Assembly: GCA_036278755.1 (NCBI GenBank)
Contig: DASUKL010000042.1
Span: forward strand, 1-49,521
DNA: 49,521 nt
From: DASUKL01 sp036278755
GTDB lineage: Bacteria; Chloroflexota; Limnocylindria; Limnocylindrales; CSP1-4
Reading direction: 5' to 3'
The translations under genes and the position numbers were made by a program. Below, piece by piece: positions 32,380 to 42,351 of the stretch (position 1 is the stretch's first letter; every line of letters begins with the position of its first letter). Below the pieces are notes generated by a model that was given only the letters and a program-made list of their open reading frames with translations, had not been told where the DNA came from and did not search any database.

Positions 32380-33990
32380 GTGGCGGCACCCACCATCCAT
32401 CGAACCAAGACGCAGTCCAACACGCCGGCCAGCAGCCCCTACGTGGGCGCGACCGTCCACGCCAACCTCCCTCCGGCCCGCCTCGTCGAGGCGGCCATCG
32501 CCCGCCAGGAAGGGATCCTTGCTCGGGGCGGGGGCCTCGTCGTGCGGACCGGCAAGCACACCGGTCGTTCGCCGAAGGACAAGTTCATCGTCGACGAGCC
32601 CGGGACCCACGACCGGGTCTGGTGGGGCGGCTTCAACCAGGCGATCGAGCCCGAGCGCTACGAGGCCATCCGGGCTCGGATCATCGACCACCTGGCGGCC
32701 CGGGAGACGTTCGTCCAGGACGCCTTCGTCGGTGCTGACCCCGCCCATCGGCGGAGCGTGCGGGTCACCACGGAGACCGCCTGGGCCAACCTCTTCGCCG
32801 ACAACATGTTCCTCCGCCCCACGGCCGAGCAGCTGGCCGACTACCGGCCCGACTTCCTGATCTTCGACGCCCCGACCTTCAAGGCCGACCCTGCCCGCGA
32901 CGGCACCCGCGAGGAGACGATCATCCTCGTCCACCTCAGCCGGCGCGAGATCCTCATCGGCGGCACCGCCTACGCCGGGGAGATCAAGAAGGGCGCCTTC
33001 GGGGTCATGAACTTCCAGCTGCCGCTGGAGGGTGTCCTGCCCATGCACGCCTCGGCCAACATGGGTCCGGCCGGCGACGTGGCCGTCTTCTTCGGCCTCT
33101 CGGGGACCGGCAAGACGACCCTTTCCGCCGACCCGTCACGGACCCTCATCGGCGACGACGAGCACGGCTGGAGCGACCAGGGCGTCTTCAATTTCGAGGG
33201 CGGCTGCTACGCCAAGACGATCCGCCTCTCGCCGCGCTACGAGCCGGATATCTATGCGACCACCCGGCGCTTCGGGACCATCCTCGAGAACGTCGTGGTC
33301 GACCCCGAGACGCGCGAGCTGGACCTCGACTCGGACGCCTACACCGAGAACACCCGGGTGGCCTACCCCATCGACTTCATGGGCAACACCGAGCCCACGG
33401 GCATGGGCGGCCAGCCGACCAACATCGTGCTGCTGACGGCCGACGCCTTCGGCGTCATGCCCCCCGTCGCCCGACTCTCGATCGACCAGGCCCGCTACCA
33501 CTTCATCAGCGGCTACACCTCCAAGCTGGCCGGGACCGAGGTCGGCGTCACCGAGCCCCAGGCCACCTTCTCCCTCTGCTTCGGGGCGCCGTTCATGCCC
33601 CTCCATCCGGCGACCTACTCGAAGATGCTGGGCGAGCGCCTGGCCCGCCACGAGGTCAGGGCCTGGCTCATCAACACCGGCTGGACCGGCGGCCCCTACG
33701 GCACCGGTGAGCGCATGAACATCGCCTGGACCCGGGCCATGGTCGAGGCCGCCCTCACGGGCAAGCTCGAGGGGGTCGAGACGGTGGCCGATCCGCGCTT
33801 CGGCTTCCAGGTCCCCACGGCCTGCCCGGGCGTCCCGGCCGACGTCCTCCAGCCCCGCTCCACCTGGGCCGACAAGGAGGCCTACGACCTCCAGGCCCGC
33901 AAGCTGGCGGCCATGTTCGTGGAGAACTTCAAGCGCTTCGAGGACGCCGCCGACGCCGAGGTCAAGGCCGCCGGCCCCCGAGCGGAGTAA
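32380..33990 (+). CDS. pckA: Phosphoenolpyruvate carboxykinase (ATP)
   Basis: A 536-aa ATP-dependent PEP carboxykinase interconverting oxaloacetate plus ATP with PEP, CO2 and ADP. Visible are RTGKHTGRSPKDKF (substrate site), the phosphate-binding loop FGLSGTGKTTLSA, the metal site LIGDDEHGWSDQGVFNFEGG and the C-terminal LINTGWTGGPYGTGERM. The length is that of the ATP-dependent bacterial form, not the GTP form. The GTG start at 32380 has AAGGAG seven bases upstream. With the malate dehydrogenase at 36833 it can link malate, oxaloacetate and PEP (gluconeogenesis). Confidence 0.97.
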   Translation: MAAPTIHRTKTQSNTPASSPYVGATVHANLPPARLVEAAIARQEGILARGGGLVVRTGKHTGRSPKDKFIVDEPGTHDRVWWGGFNQAIEPERYEAIRARIIDHLAARETFVQDAFVGADPAHRRSVRVTTETAWANLFADNMFLRPTAEQLADYRPDFLIFDAPTFKADPARDGTREETIILVHLSRREILIGGTAYAGEIKKGAFGVMNFQLPLEGVLPMHASANMGPAGDVAVFFGLSGTGKTTLSADPSRTLIGDDEHGWSDQGVFNFEGGCYAKTIRLSPRYEPDIYATTRRFGTILENVVVDPETRELDLDSDAYTENTRVAYPIDFMGNTEPTGMGGQPTNIVLLTADAFGVMPPVARLSIDQARYHFISGYTSKLAGTEVGVTEPQATFSLCFGAPFMPLHPATYSKMLGERLARHEVRAWLINTGWTGGPYGTGERMNIAWTRAMVEAALTGKLEGVETVADPRFGFQVPTACPGVPADVLQPRSTWADKEAYDLQARKLAAMFVENFKRFEDAADAEVKAAGPRAE

Positions 33991-34006
33991 CCGTTCCGGT
34001 CGTCCG

Positions 34007-34032
34007 CAGTGTCCTAACTTCGCAGGGCACTG
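34007..34032 (+). terminator. Hairpin just after pckA
   Basis: CAGTGTCC (34007-34014) and GGGCACTG (34025-34032) form an 8-bp stem with one G-U pair and a 10-nt loop, beginning 16 nt after the pckA stop. There is no clear T-run, so termination is plausible but unproven. Confidence 0.4.
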
Positions 34033-34118
34033 GTGCAACAGTGTCGAGCAACTATTCGGGCTTCGTATCGTGCTCAGGCGCTCGGGCTGGGGCTGCGCAT
34101 GATTCCGCTCGGTTCGGC

Positions 34119-34146
34119 GCCTGAGCTGGGCCGTGGGCGCTCAGGC
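34119..34146. terminator. Second hairpin in the convergent gap
   Basis: GCCTGAGC (34119-34126) and GCTCAGGC (34139-34146) form a perfect 8-bp stem with a 12-nt loop, in the middle of the 287-bp gap between pckA and the convergent membrane-protein gene. It may serve either strand. The rest of the gap is AT-richer than average and shows no gene. Confidence 0.35.
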
Positions 34147-34277
34147 CCGAGGGCCCGATGCGTCTGCTTGAGCGATCTCATGCTGAGCTGCGAACAGTCA
34201 TCGTGCCTGCTGGGCGGCGATGGCCCATCCTGACATTCGTTGTGGGCCTATTCATCGGATCGTTGGCGCGGCTCGAT

Positions 34278-35384
34278 CTATAGGATGAGCTTGGCCTCCT
34301 CGCGGAGCTCGGGCTCGTCAGTGACGTAGGCCGAGGCCATCGGCAGGTCCCACCAGGCCTGGGGGGCCATGGTCAGGCGTTCCAGGGCCCGGAGGACCGT
34401 GTCGTAGTTGACCCGCCAGCCCCGGAAGTCGCGCCAGGCCTGATCGTGGTCGGCACGGAGTGGGACGCCGGCCGAGGCCAGGACGTCAAGCGCTCGGTCG
34501 AACTGCTCGCGGCCGAGGCTGATCGGACCGTCCGGCCGCGGGTTCGGTTCGTAGCGGATGTCGAAAGCGTCGGCGATGCGGCGGAGGGCCAGGTAGCCGG
34601 CCCGGATGGCCAGATCGGCCTGGACGTCCATGGGGATGTCGACCGCGGCCCGGGTGAGGGCCGCGCTGTCCATCACCGCCCCGGCGGCATTGACCCAGGA
34701 GTGGCTGGGCTGCTGCGAGCGGTAGAAGACGAGCACCGGCAGCGAGCTGTGGGTCTCCTCCAGTTCGCTGAACCACTGCTCCCACTGGACCCATTGCTCG
34801 TGGAGCGCGTCGAGGCCGTGGAGGCGCTGGAAGCGGGTCAGCAGGACCACCGCCGAAGGCGGTGAGTCGGCCCGGACCTCGAGCATGTTCACGAGCAGCT
34901 CCCGGCGCGAGAAGGCCGAGTAGATCGTGGGCAGGTAACTGATGAGGAGAGCCAGGAGGAGGAGGCCGACGGCCGCTTCGCTGAGCTCCAGGGCCGTGGC
35001 CAGGGGGACGCCGGAAGTGACCGAGCCCAGGGTCAGCAGCGACGAGCCGCTGAGGCGCAGCTCCTCGCCGGGGCTGCCGGTGCCGATGGCCCAGAAGCTG
35101 AGGGCGTAGCCCAGCCAGACCAGGAGGAGCCAGAAGGCGGGCAGGACGACCAGCGCGATGGGCGCGTAATAGGCGTGGATGCGGTCGCGCCGGAGGTAGG
35201 GCTGGCTCGGTCCGGCGGAGCGGTCGAAGCACCAGCGCACGACAGTGAAGACGAGGCGGGTCAGGCCGTCGTTGGAGCCTCGTGGCAGGACGAAGGTGCG
35301 GATGGCCCCCAGCACGGTCCGGACGACGATCGCCAGGCCCAGCCCGAAGGCCACGATCCGGAGGACGAGCTCGATGATCGCCAC
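34278..35384 (-). CDS. Channel-like membrane protein with cytosolic domain
   Basis: Function not firmly recognised. The 368-aa product has an N-terminal helix (VAIIELVLRIVAFGLGLAIV), two more helices flanking a re-entrant-like segment (YALSFWAIGTG...SSLLTLGSVTSG) and a fourth helix (AVGLLLLALLISYLPTIYSAF). A 200-residue soluble C-terminal domain follows. The layout resembles two-helix ion channels, but the potassium filter TxGYG is absent (LTLGSVTSG instead), so ion selectivity is open. The GTG at 35384 is preferred over the ATG at 35393 because TACCAT lies seven bases upstream and overlaps that ATG. Confidence 0.65.
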   Translation of the reverse strand: MAIIELVLRIVAFGLGLAIVVRTVLGAIRTFVLPRGSNDGLTRLVFTVVRWCFDRSAGPSQPYLRRDRIHAYYAPIALVVLPAFWLLLVWLGYALSFWAIGTGSPGEELRLSGSSLLTLGSVTSGVPLATALELSEAAVGLLLLALLISYLPTIYSAFSRRELLVNMLEVRADSPPSAVVLLTRFQRLHGLDALHEQWVQWEQWFSELEETHSSLPVLVFYRSQQPSHSWVNAAGAVMDSAALTRAAVDIPMDVQADLAIRAGYLALRRIADAFDIRYEPNPRPDGPISLGREQFDRALDVLASAGVPLRADHDQAWRDFRGWRVNYDTVLRALERLTMAPQAWWDLPMASAYVTDEPELREEAKLIL

Positions 35385-35391
35385 GCCGAGC

Positions 35392-35397
35392 ATGGTA
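35392..35397 (-). promoter_or_regulatory. Leaderless -10 element of the channel-like gene
   Basis: TACCAT on the minus strand, seven bases before the GTG at 35384. It is the same hexamer and spacing type as at 21403. Confidence 0.4.
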
Positions 35398-35446
35398 GGC
35401 GAGCGGAAGCGGCGCCTGGGAGGGCCGAGCGCTCGGGCGGCCTGGC

Positions 35447-36766
35447 TCAGGCCCGGTCGAGTGCCTGCGTGACGTCGGCCACGAGATCGGCCGGGTCCTC
35501 GATGCCGACCGAGAGGCGGACCAGCGAGGCCGGTACCTCCAGGGGCGAGCCCTGGACGGAGCCGTGGGTCATGAGGGCCGGGATCTCGCACAGCGACTCC
35601 ACGCCACCCAGTGATTCGGCCAGGGTGAAGAGGTGCGTGGCCTCACAGAAGCGCCGGGCCCGCTCCTCCGGGGAGCGGCCGCCCCGGGCCGCGGGCAGGA
35701 ACGAGACCATCCCTCCCGAGAGCGCCATCTGGCGCGCCGCGAGGGCGGCCTGGGGATGGGCCTGGGGCCCCTTGGCCAGGCCCGGGTAGCGGACCGTGGC
35801 CACGTCCCGGCGGGCCGCCAGGGCCTGGGCCACGGCCAGGGCGTTGGACGCGTGGCGCTCGACCCGCAGGGGCAGCGTGCGCAGGCCGCGCAGGACGAGG
35901 TAGCAGTCGAAGGGGCTGGGCACCGCGCCCACGGCGTTCTGCAGGAAGTGGAGCCGCTCGTAGAGGTCCTCGCGGGAGGTGACGAGGACGCCGCTGACCG
36001 TGTCGGAGTGGCCGGCCAGGTACTTCGTGGCGGAGTGGTAGACGATGTCCGCGCCGAGGGCCAGGGGCCGCTGGACGACCGGCGAGGCGAAGGTGCCGTC
36101 GGCCACGAGCACCGGCCGGCTGCTGCCGCCCCGATCCGCCAGGACCTTGGCCACGGCCTCGAGGTCGATGAGCTTGAGCCAGGGATTGGAGGGCGTCTCC
36201 ACCCAGACCAGCCGCGTCCGGGGAGACAGCGCCTTGGCCAGGGCGGCGGGCGCGTCGGTCGAGAGATCGACGTAGCGGGCCGCGATGCCCATGGGCCGCA
36301 GGACCTGCTCGAAGAGGCGATAGGTGCCGCCGTAGACGTCGTCGCTGACGACGACCTCGTCGCCCGGCACGGCCAGGGCGGCGATCGCCGCGGTCGTCGC
36401 CGAGCCGCTGGCGAAGGCCAGCCCGAAGCGCCCGCCCTCGAGCGCCGCCACGGCCTCCTCCAGACGGGCCCGGGTGGGATTGCCGGTGCGGGCGTACTCC
36501 CAGCCCCCGCGAGGCTGGCCGACCGCCTCCTGGGCGAACGTGCTGGTCTGGTAGATGGGCGGGCTGACCGATCCGGTCAGCGGGTCGGGCGCCTGTCCGG
36601 CGTGGACGGCCAGGGTCGCCAGGCGCCAGGCGGGGTCGGCCTGGGCGTAGCGGAGGAGGTCGGGCGCCAGGGGTTCGGTGCCCTCGGGATGGTCGGCCGT
36701 CCGGCGGCCGCTGCGGCCGGGCCCGAAATCGGCCTCGACTGAAGGATCGAGCGAACGGTCGGTCAC
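35447..36766 (-). CDS. Cystathionine gamma-synthase/lyase-type PLP enzyme
   Basis: A 439-aa Cys/Met metabolism PLP-dependent enzyme. Visible are TLAVHAGQAPDPLTGSVSPPIYQTSTF, YARTGNPTRARLEEAVAALE, FASGSATTAAI, WVETPSNPWLKLIDL and the PLP lysine in YHSATKYLAGHSD. The tail LGGVESLCEIPALMTHGSV is typical of cystathionine gamma-lyase and gamma-synthase. With the CBS gene at 29332 the lyase role (cystathionine to cysteine) is favoured, completing reverse transsulfuration. The N-terminal ~45 residues are a variable extension. The GTG at 36766 lies six bases after TAGGAT. It is divergent from mdh. Confidence 0.9.
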   Translation of the reverse strand: MTDRSLDPSVEADFGPGRSGRRTADHPEGTEPLAPDLLRYAQADPAWRLATLAVHAGQAPDPLTGSVSPPIYQTSTFAQEAVGQPRGGWEYARTGNPTRARLEEAVAALEGGRFGLAFASGSATTAAIAALAVPGDEVVVSDDVYGGTYRLFEQVLRPMGIAARYVDLSTDAPAALAKALSPRTRLVWVETPSNPWLKLIDLEAVAKVLADRGGSSRPVLVADGTFASPVVQRPLALGADIVYHSATKYLAGHSDTVSGVLVTSREDLYERLHFLQNAVGAVPSPFDCYLVLRGLRTLPLRVERHASNALAVAQALAARRDVATVRYPGLAKGPQAHPQAALAARQMALSGGMVSFLPAARGGRSPEERARRFCEATHLFTLAESLGGVESLCEIPALMTHGSVQGSPLEVPASLVRLSVGIEDPADLVADVTQALDRA

Positions 36767-36772
36767 GGCGGC

Positions 36773-36778
36773 ATCCTA
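36773..36778 (-). promoter_or_regulatory. Leaderless -10 element of the cystathionine gamma gene
   Basis: TAGGAT on the minus strand, six bases before the GTG at 36766. Confidence 0.5.
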
Positions 36779-36790
36779 CCCGGTCGAGAC

Positions 36791-36796
36791 TAGAAT
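36791..36796 (+). promoter_or_regulatory. -10 element of mdh (leadered)
   Basis: TAGAAT 36 bp before the mdh ATG. The short leader contains GAGAGGAG as ribosome-binding site, so this gene is not leaderless, unlike its divergent neighbour. Confidence 0.45.
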
Positions 36797-36832
36797 GGCC
36801 TTCCCCCCACCGAGAGAGGAGCAGGCCTGCCC

Positions 36833-37780
36833 ATGTCGCGTCCCAAGGTCACCGTCATCGGCGCCGGCAACGTCGGCGCCACGACCGCCCAGCGCATCGC
36901 CGAGGCCGGCCTGGCCGACGTCGTGCTGGTCGACATCGTCGAAGGCCTGCCCCAGGGCAAGGCCCTCGATCTGGCCGAGTCGGCGCCGATCCTGGGCCAC
37001 GACTGCACCGTCACCGGGACCAACGACTACGGCCCCACGGCCGGCTCCGACATCGTCGTCGTGACCTCCGGCATCGCCCGCAAGCCGGGCATGAGCCGCG
37101 ACGACCTGCTCTCGACCAACGCCGGCATCGTGGGCGGCGTCGTGCGTGAGGCTGCGGCCGTCTCGCCCGGGGCGATCCTCATCATCGTCACCAACCCCCT
37201 CGACGCCATGTGCCACGTCGCGGCCCAGGTCAGCGGCTTCCCCCGCCAGCGGGTCATCGGCATGGCCGGTGTGCTCGACTCGGCCCGCTTCCGCAGCTTC
37301 GTGGCGGCCGAGCTGGGCGTCTCGGTGACGAGCACCCAGGCCTTCGTCCTGGGCGGCCACGGCGACTCGATGGTGCCCCTGCCGCGCTACTCCACCGTCG
37401 GCGGGGTGCCCTTGACCGAGCTCCTCAGCGCCGAGCGCATCGAGGCCCTCGTGCAGCGGACCCGCGACGGCGGCGCGGAGGTCGTGAGGCTGCTCAAGAC
37501 CGGCTCGGCCTTCTATGCCCCGGCGGCTTCCGTGGCCCGCATGGTCGACGCCATCCTCAACGATCGCCGTGAGGTCCTGCCCTGCGCCGTGCAGCTGGGC
37601 TCGGAGTACGGCGCCCCGGCCGAGGGGCTGTTCGTGGGCGTACCCGTCAAGCTGGGTCGCTCGGGGGTCGAGGACGTCGTCCCCATCGAACTGTCGGCCG
37701 ATGAGCAGGCGGCCTTCGATCGCTCGGCCGCAGCGGTGCGCGAGCTGGTCGAGGCCCTGGCAGCGCTGCAGAGCGCCTGA
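36833..37780 (+). CDS. mdh: Malate dehydrogenase (LDH-like type)
   Basis: A 315-aa NAD-dependent malate dehydrogenase of the lactate dehydrogenase-like type 3 group. Visible are the Rossmann motif VIGAGNVGATTAQRIAE, an Asp after strand 2 (VLVDIVEG) for NAD, the substrate loop GIARKPGMSRDDLL with the two arginines of malate rather than the Gln of lactate enzymes, NPLDAMCHVA, MAGVLDSARFR (substrate Arg) and the catalytic His in LGGHGDSMVP. It is a TCA-cycle enzyme, and with pckA makes an anaplerotic/gluconeogenic pair. A cytidylate-kinase-like gene follows after 12 bp. Confidence 0.96.
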   Translation: MSRPKVTVIGAGNVGATTAQRIAEAGLADVVLVDIVEGLPQGKALDLAESAPILGHDCTVTGTNDYGPTAGSDIVVVTSGIARKPGMSRDDLLSTNAGIVGGVVREAAAVSPGAILIIVTNPLDAMCHVAAQVSGFPRQRVIGMAGVLDSARFRSFVAAELGVSVTSTQAFVLGGHGDSMVPLPRYSTVGGVPLTELLSAERIEALVQRTRDGGAEVVRLLKTGSAFYAPAASVARMVDAILNDRREVLPCAVQLGSEYGAPAEGLFVGVPVKLGRSGVEDVVPIELSADEQAAFDRSAAAVRELVEALAALQSA

Positions 37781-37792
37781 GCTCGGAGCTCG

Positions 37793-38440
37793 ATGCCCGT
37801 CATCACCCTCTCGCGCCAGTTCGGCGCGGGCGGCGCGCCCATCGGCCGGCTCCTGGCCAGGCGTCTGGGCGCCGAATACCTCGACCGCGAGGTCCTGGCC
37901 CGGGCGGCGGCCCGCTCGGGCATCCCCGAGGCCGAAGCGGAGGGCTATGACGAGCGGCTCCCGTCGCTCTGGCAACGCCTCACGGCCGCCCTGGCCGAGA
38001 GCGCGCCCGAGGCGGTCATGACCCCCGTGCCGCCCCAGGCCTTCGGGGGCACGGCTGTCGGGGAGCGGCTCTTCGCCTTCACGAGAGCGGTCATCGAGGA
38101 GGCCGCCGCCAGCGGCAACGCGGTCATCCTTGGCCGCGGCGCGGGCCACATCCTGGCCGGTCGGCCGGACCTCCTGAGCGTCCAGCTCCACGCCGCGCTG
38201 GACGCCCGAGTGCGGCTCCTCCTGGCCAAGGTCGAGGAGCTGCCGCCGACCACGCAGGCCGAGATGGACGAGGGCGCCCTGGCCCAGCTCTGCCGGCGGG
38301 TCGACGAGGCCCGAGCCAGCTACCTCCGCCGCCGTTTCGACGTGGACTGGAACGACGTCCGCCAGTACCACCTCAGCCTCGACACCGGGCGCCTGGGGCT
38401 GTCCCGCTCCGTAGAGCTCATCGAGGCCGCGGCCCGATGA
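37793..38440 (+). CDS. Cytidylate kinase-like protein
   Basis: A 215-aa protein of the cytidylate kinase-like family. The phosphate-binding region is ISRQFGAGGAPIGRLLARRLG, a variant of the P-loop with GAGGAPIG in place of GxxGxGKS/T, followed by AEYLDREVLARAA. Later segments are NAVILGRGAGHIL and a lid-type RASYLRRRFDVDWNDVRQYHLSLDTGRLG. The true substrate of this family is unproven. It begins 12 bp after mdh and overlaps the MFS gene by 4 bp (ATGA), so mdh, this gene, the MFS and the Lgt-like gene run as one operon. Confidence 0.85.
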   Translation: MPVITLSRQFGAGGAPIGRLLARRLGAEYLDREVLARAAARSGIPEAEAEGYDERLPSLWQRLTAALAESAPEAVMTPVPPQAFGGTAVGERLFAFTRAVIEEAAASGNAVILGRGAGHILAGRPDLLSVQLHAALDARVRLLLAKVEELPPTTQAEMDEGALAQLCRRVDEARASYLRRRFDVDWNDVRQYHLSLDTGRLGLSRSVELIEAAAR

Positions 38441-39699
38441 GCCTGGCCCGCTTCGGCCGGGGCTTCTCCTCGCTGGAGGTCCGCAACTACCGCCTCTACT
38501 TCTTCGGCCAGCTCATCTCCCTGATCGGCACCTGGATGGAGGGCGTGGCCCAGGCCTGGCTGGTCCTGACCCTGACCAACGACCCGGTGGCCCTGGGCGT
38601 ACGCTCTGCCCTCCAGTTCCTGCCGGTGATGATCCTGGGGCTCTTCGGCGGCATCCTGGCCGATGCCCTGCCCAAGCGTCGCACGCTCTACTTCACGCAG
38701 GGCACCGCGGCCACGATCTCCTTCGTCGTCTGGGCCCTCGTCCTGACCGGCCAGATCAACATCTGGGAGATCTACTTCCTGGCCGCCTGCCTGGGCGTCG
38801 TCAACTCGGTCGACATGCCCGTCCGCCAGGCCTTCGTGGTGGAGATGGTGGGCCGCGAGCACCTCGTCAACGCGGTGGCCCTCAACAGCGCCGTCTTCAA
38901 CTCGGCCCGCATCCTGGGCCCTTCGGTGGCCGGCGCGCTCATCGTCTTCGTGGGCCTGGCGCCCTGCTTCTTCATCAACGGCTGCAGCTTCGTGGCCGTG
39001 ATCTTCAGCCTCTACCTCATGCGCGCCGAGGAGCTCATGCCCGGCGCCCGGATGGCTGTCGAGCATTCCGTCCGCGGCGTCTTCGGCCAGCTGGGCGAAG
39101 GCCTGCGCTACATCCGCGGCACGCCGCCGGTCCTCATCGCCATCGCCACCCTGGGGATCGTCTCCACGGTGGCCCTCAACTTCTCGGTCGTGATCCCGCT
39201 CTATGCCGCCGACACGCTGCACGGCAACGCCGGGACGTACGGGGCGCTGATGGCCGCCTCCGGCGTGGGCTCGCTCTGCTCGGCCCTCTTCATCGCCTTC
39301 CAGCAGCGGCCCGACCTGCGCATGCTCGTCCTGGGCGCGGCCCTCGTCGGAGCGGCCCTCATCGCCCTCTCGTTCTCTTCGGTGCTGGCCGTGAGCATGC
39401 TGATCATGGCCCTCCTGGGGGCCAGCGTCATCCTCATGAGCGCTACGACCAACACCCTGATCCAACTCGCCGTGCCCGACCAGCTCCGAGGCCGGGTGCT
39501 GGCGGTCTACACCACCGTCTTCGCCGGCTCCACGCCCATCGGGGGCCTCCTGGCCGGGCTGGTGACGGGCGCCACGAACGTGGCCTTCACCCTCCTGGCC
39601 GCGGGCGTGGTGACGGTCGTCACGGCCGGCGGGGCGCTGACCCGGGTGCGGGCGGGACCCCAGGGGGGCCGGCCGGTGGCCTCGGAGAGCACGGCCTGA
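38437..39699 (+). CDS. MFS transporter, EntS-like
   Basis: A 420-aa major facilitator with about twelve transmembrane helices. Visible are FSSLEVRNYRLYFFGQLISL at the start, motif A-like LFGGILADALPKRRTLY, PVRQAFVVEMVGREHLVNAVALNS in the central loop region and QLAVPDQLRGRVLAVYTTVFAG after helix 10. This is the EntS/MFS_3 type, as at 10059-11396, but the two are clearly different paralogues. The substrate is unknown. It is coupled to the upstream kinase-like gene by a 4-bp overlap. Confidence 0.92.
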   Translation: MSLARFGRGFSSLEVRNYRLYFFGQLISLIGTWMEGVAQAWLVLTLTNDPVALGVRSALQFLPVMILGLFGGILADALPKRRTLYFTQGTAATISFVVWALVLTGQINIWEIYFLAACLGVVNSVDMPVRQAFVVEMVGREHLVNAVALNSAVFNSARILGPSVAGALIVFVGLAPCFFINGCSFVAVIFSLYLMRAEELMPGARMAVEHSVRGVFGQLGEGLRYIRGTPPVLIAIATLGIVSTVALNFSVVIPLYAADTLHGNAGTYGALMAASGVGSLCSALFIAFQQRPDLRMLVLGAALVGAALIALSFSSVLAVSMLIMALLGASVILMSATTNTLIQLAVPDQLRGRVLAVYTTVFAGSTPIGGLLAGLVTGATNVAFTLLAAGVVTVVTAGGALTRVRAGPQGGRPVASESTA

Positions 39700-39700
39700 G

Positions 39701-40633
39701 ATGCTGACGCCGGCGGTCGTGCGGCTGGCCTTCGACCCGCTGCTCCACCTGGGCTGGCCGGGCAGCCCCGGCCTCGACGTGGCCTGGCAGACCGCCATCG
39801 CCGCCCTGGCCGTCTTCCTCGCCCTCCTCGTCGCGGCCCGCTTCGCCTGGCGCAGCGGCCGCCGGACCGGCCTCCCGGCCCTCCGCCTGGACGACCTGCT
39901 GGTCATCGCCGTGGCCGTCATCCCGGGCGCCCTGATCGGCGGCCGCATCCTCCACGGGCTCGACTTCCTCGACTACTACGCCCAGGCCCCGACCCGCCTC
40001 CTGGATCCCTCACAGGGCTCGCTCTCGCTGCTCGGCGCGGTCATCGGTGGGGTCCTCAGCGGTGCGCTGGTGACCCGCTTGCTGGAGAGCTGGCCGGCCC
40101 GCTGGGCGGACGTGGCCAGCACCTCGCTGCTGCTGGCCATCGGCCTGGGCAAGATCGCTCAGGCCAGCGCCGGGGGAGGGCAGGGCGTGGCCTGGGACGG
40201 GCCGCTGGCCCTGGCCTTCAGCGGGGCCGGACCCTGGTCGTCGGCCGCGCCAGCCACCCCGGCCGTGCCCGCCCAGCTCCTCGAGGCGGCCTGGGCCCTG
40301 CTGGGCATCCCTGTCATCTTTGCCCTCCACGCCGGACCGGTGCTGGATGGCCTGCCGAGCGGCCTGCGCCAAGTGGGGCGCTGGGCCGAGGCCCGCCGGG
40401 CGCGGGGGGCCCAGGTAGCGGAGGGTCGGCTGCGCTTCGGCTATCTCTTCGGCGTCGCCCTGGCTTGGTGGCTGGTCGGCCGGGTGGTCATCGCGTCGAC
40501 CTGGCGCGACGATCGCGTCCTGGGGCCCTTGTGCGTCGAGCAGGTGGCGGGGCTCGTCGTCCTCGCGCTGCTCGCCGGCGCGGCTCTGATCGGGGCGCTG
40601 CACCGGCCGCGCGTCGTCCTCGAGGTGCGCTAG
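39701..40633 (+). CDS. Degenerate Lgt-like membrane protein
   Basis: A 310-aa multi-pass membrane protein with the layout of prolipoprotein diacylglyceryl transferase. Lgt-like segments are PGALIGGRILHGLDFLDYY (compare GLIGARLYHVID of the true enzyme), SLSLLGAVIGGVLSG and VPAQLLEAAWALLG (compare HPTQLYEA). The Lgt signature with the essential Arg and Asn is replaced by IGLGKIAQASAGGG, so lipoprotein modification activity is unlikely. A true Lgt is encoded at 25981-26988. It starts one base after the MFS stop. The function is open; a lipid- or substrate-binding role derived from Lgt is inference. Confidence 0.7.
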   Translation: MLTPAVVRLAFDPLLHLGWPGSPGLDVAWQTAIAALAVFLALLVAARFAWRSGRRTGLPALRLDDLLVIAVAVIPGALIGGRILHGLDFLDYYAQAPTRLLDPSQGSLSLLGAVIGGVLSGALVTRLLESWPARWADVASTSLLLAIGLGKIAQASAGGGQGVAWDGPLALAFSGAGPWSSAAPATPAVPAQLLEAAWALLGIPVIFALHAGPVLDGLPSGLRQVGRWAEARRARGAQVAEGRLRFGYLFGVALAWWLVGRVVIASTWRDDRVLGPLCVEQVAGLVVLALLAGAALIGALHRPRVVLEVR

Positions 40634-40758
40634 GCGGGCACCCTGCAGCGATCGGGACGGGGAGCGAGGGTCGGACGCCCCGCCCGACGGGGTATCCTTG
40701 AGGCCTCACCGTGACGCTCGCCGGCCCGCCGGCCACACCAGGAATCGAGGTCCGAATC

Positions 40759-42306
<1,548 letters not shown>

Positions 42307-42351
42307 TCGTTCTCCGTCGCGCCGCGACGGCCCCTCAGGGAGAGAGATGGG

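Noticed and set aside
31645..34277. tRNA or other structural RNA genes in the gaps around pckA.
   Set aside because: No cloverleaf, CCA-end or T-loop GTTCRANNC pattern was found by eye; only short hairpins are present.
36776..38371. A 531-aa minus-strand frame opposite mdh and the cytidylate-kinase-like gene; similar long shadows lie opposite SufB (14304-15941), the MFS genes (10083-11675, 38320-39948) and mmsA (40630-42669).
   Set aside because: At about 70% GC, antisense frames of real genes stay open by chance. Their products are His/Gly/Asp/Arg-rich with no family motifs, while the opposite strand has clear families.
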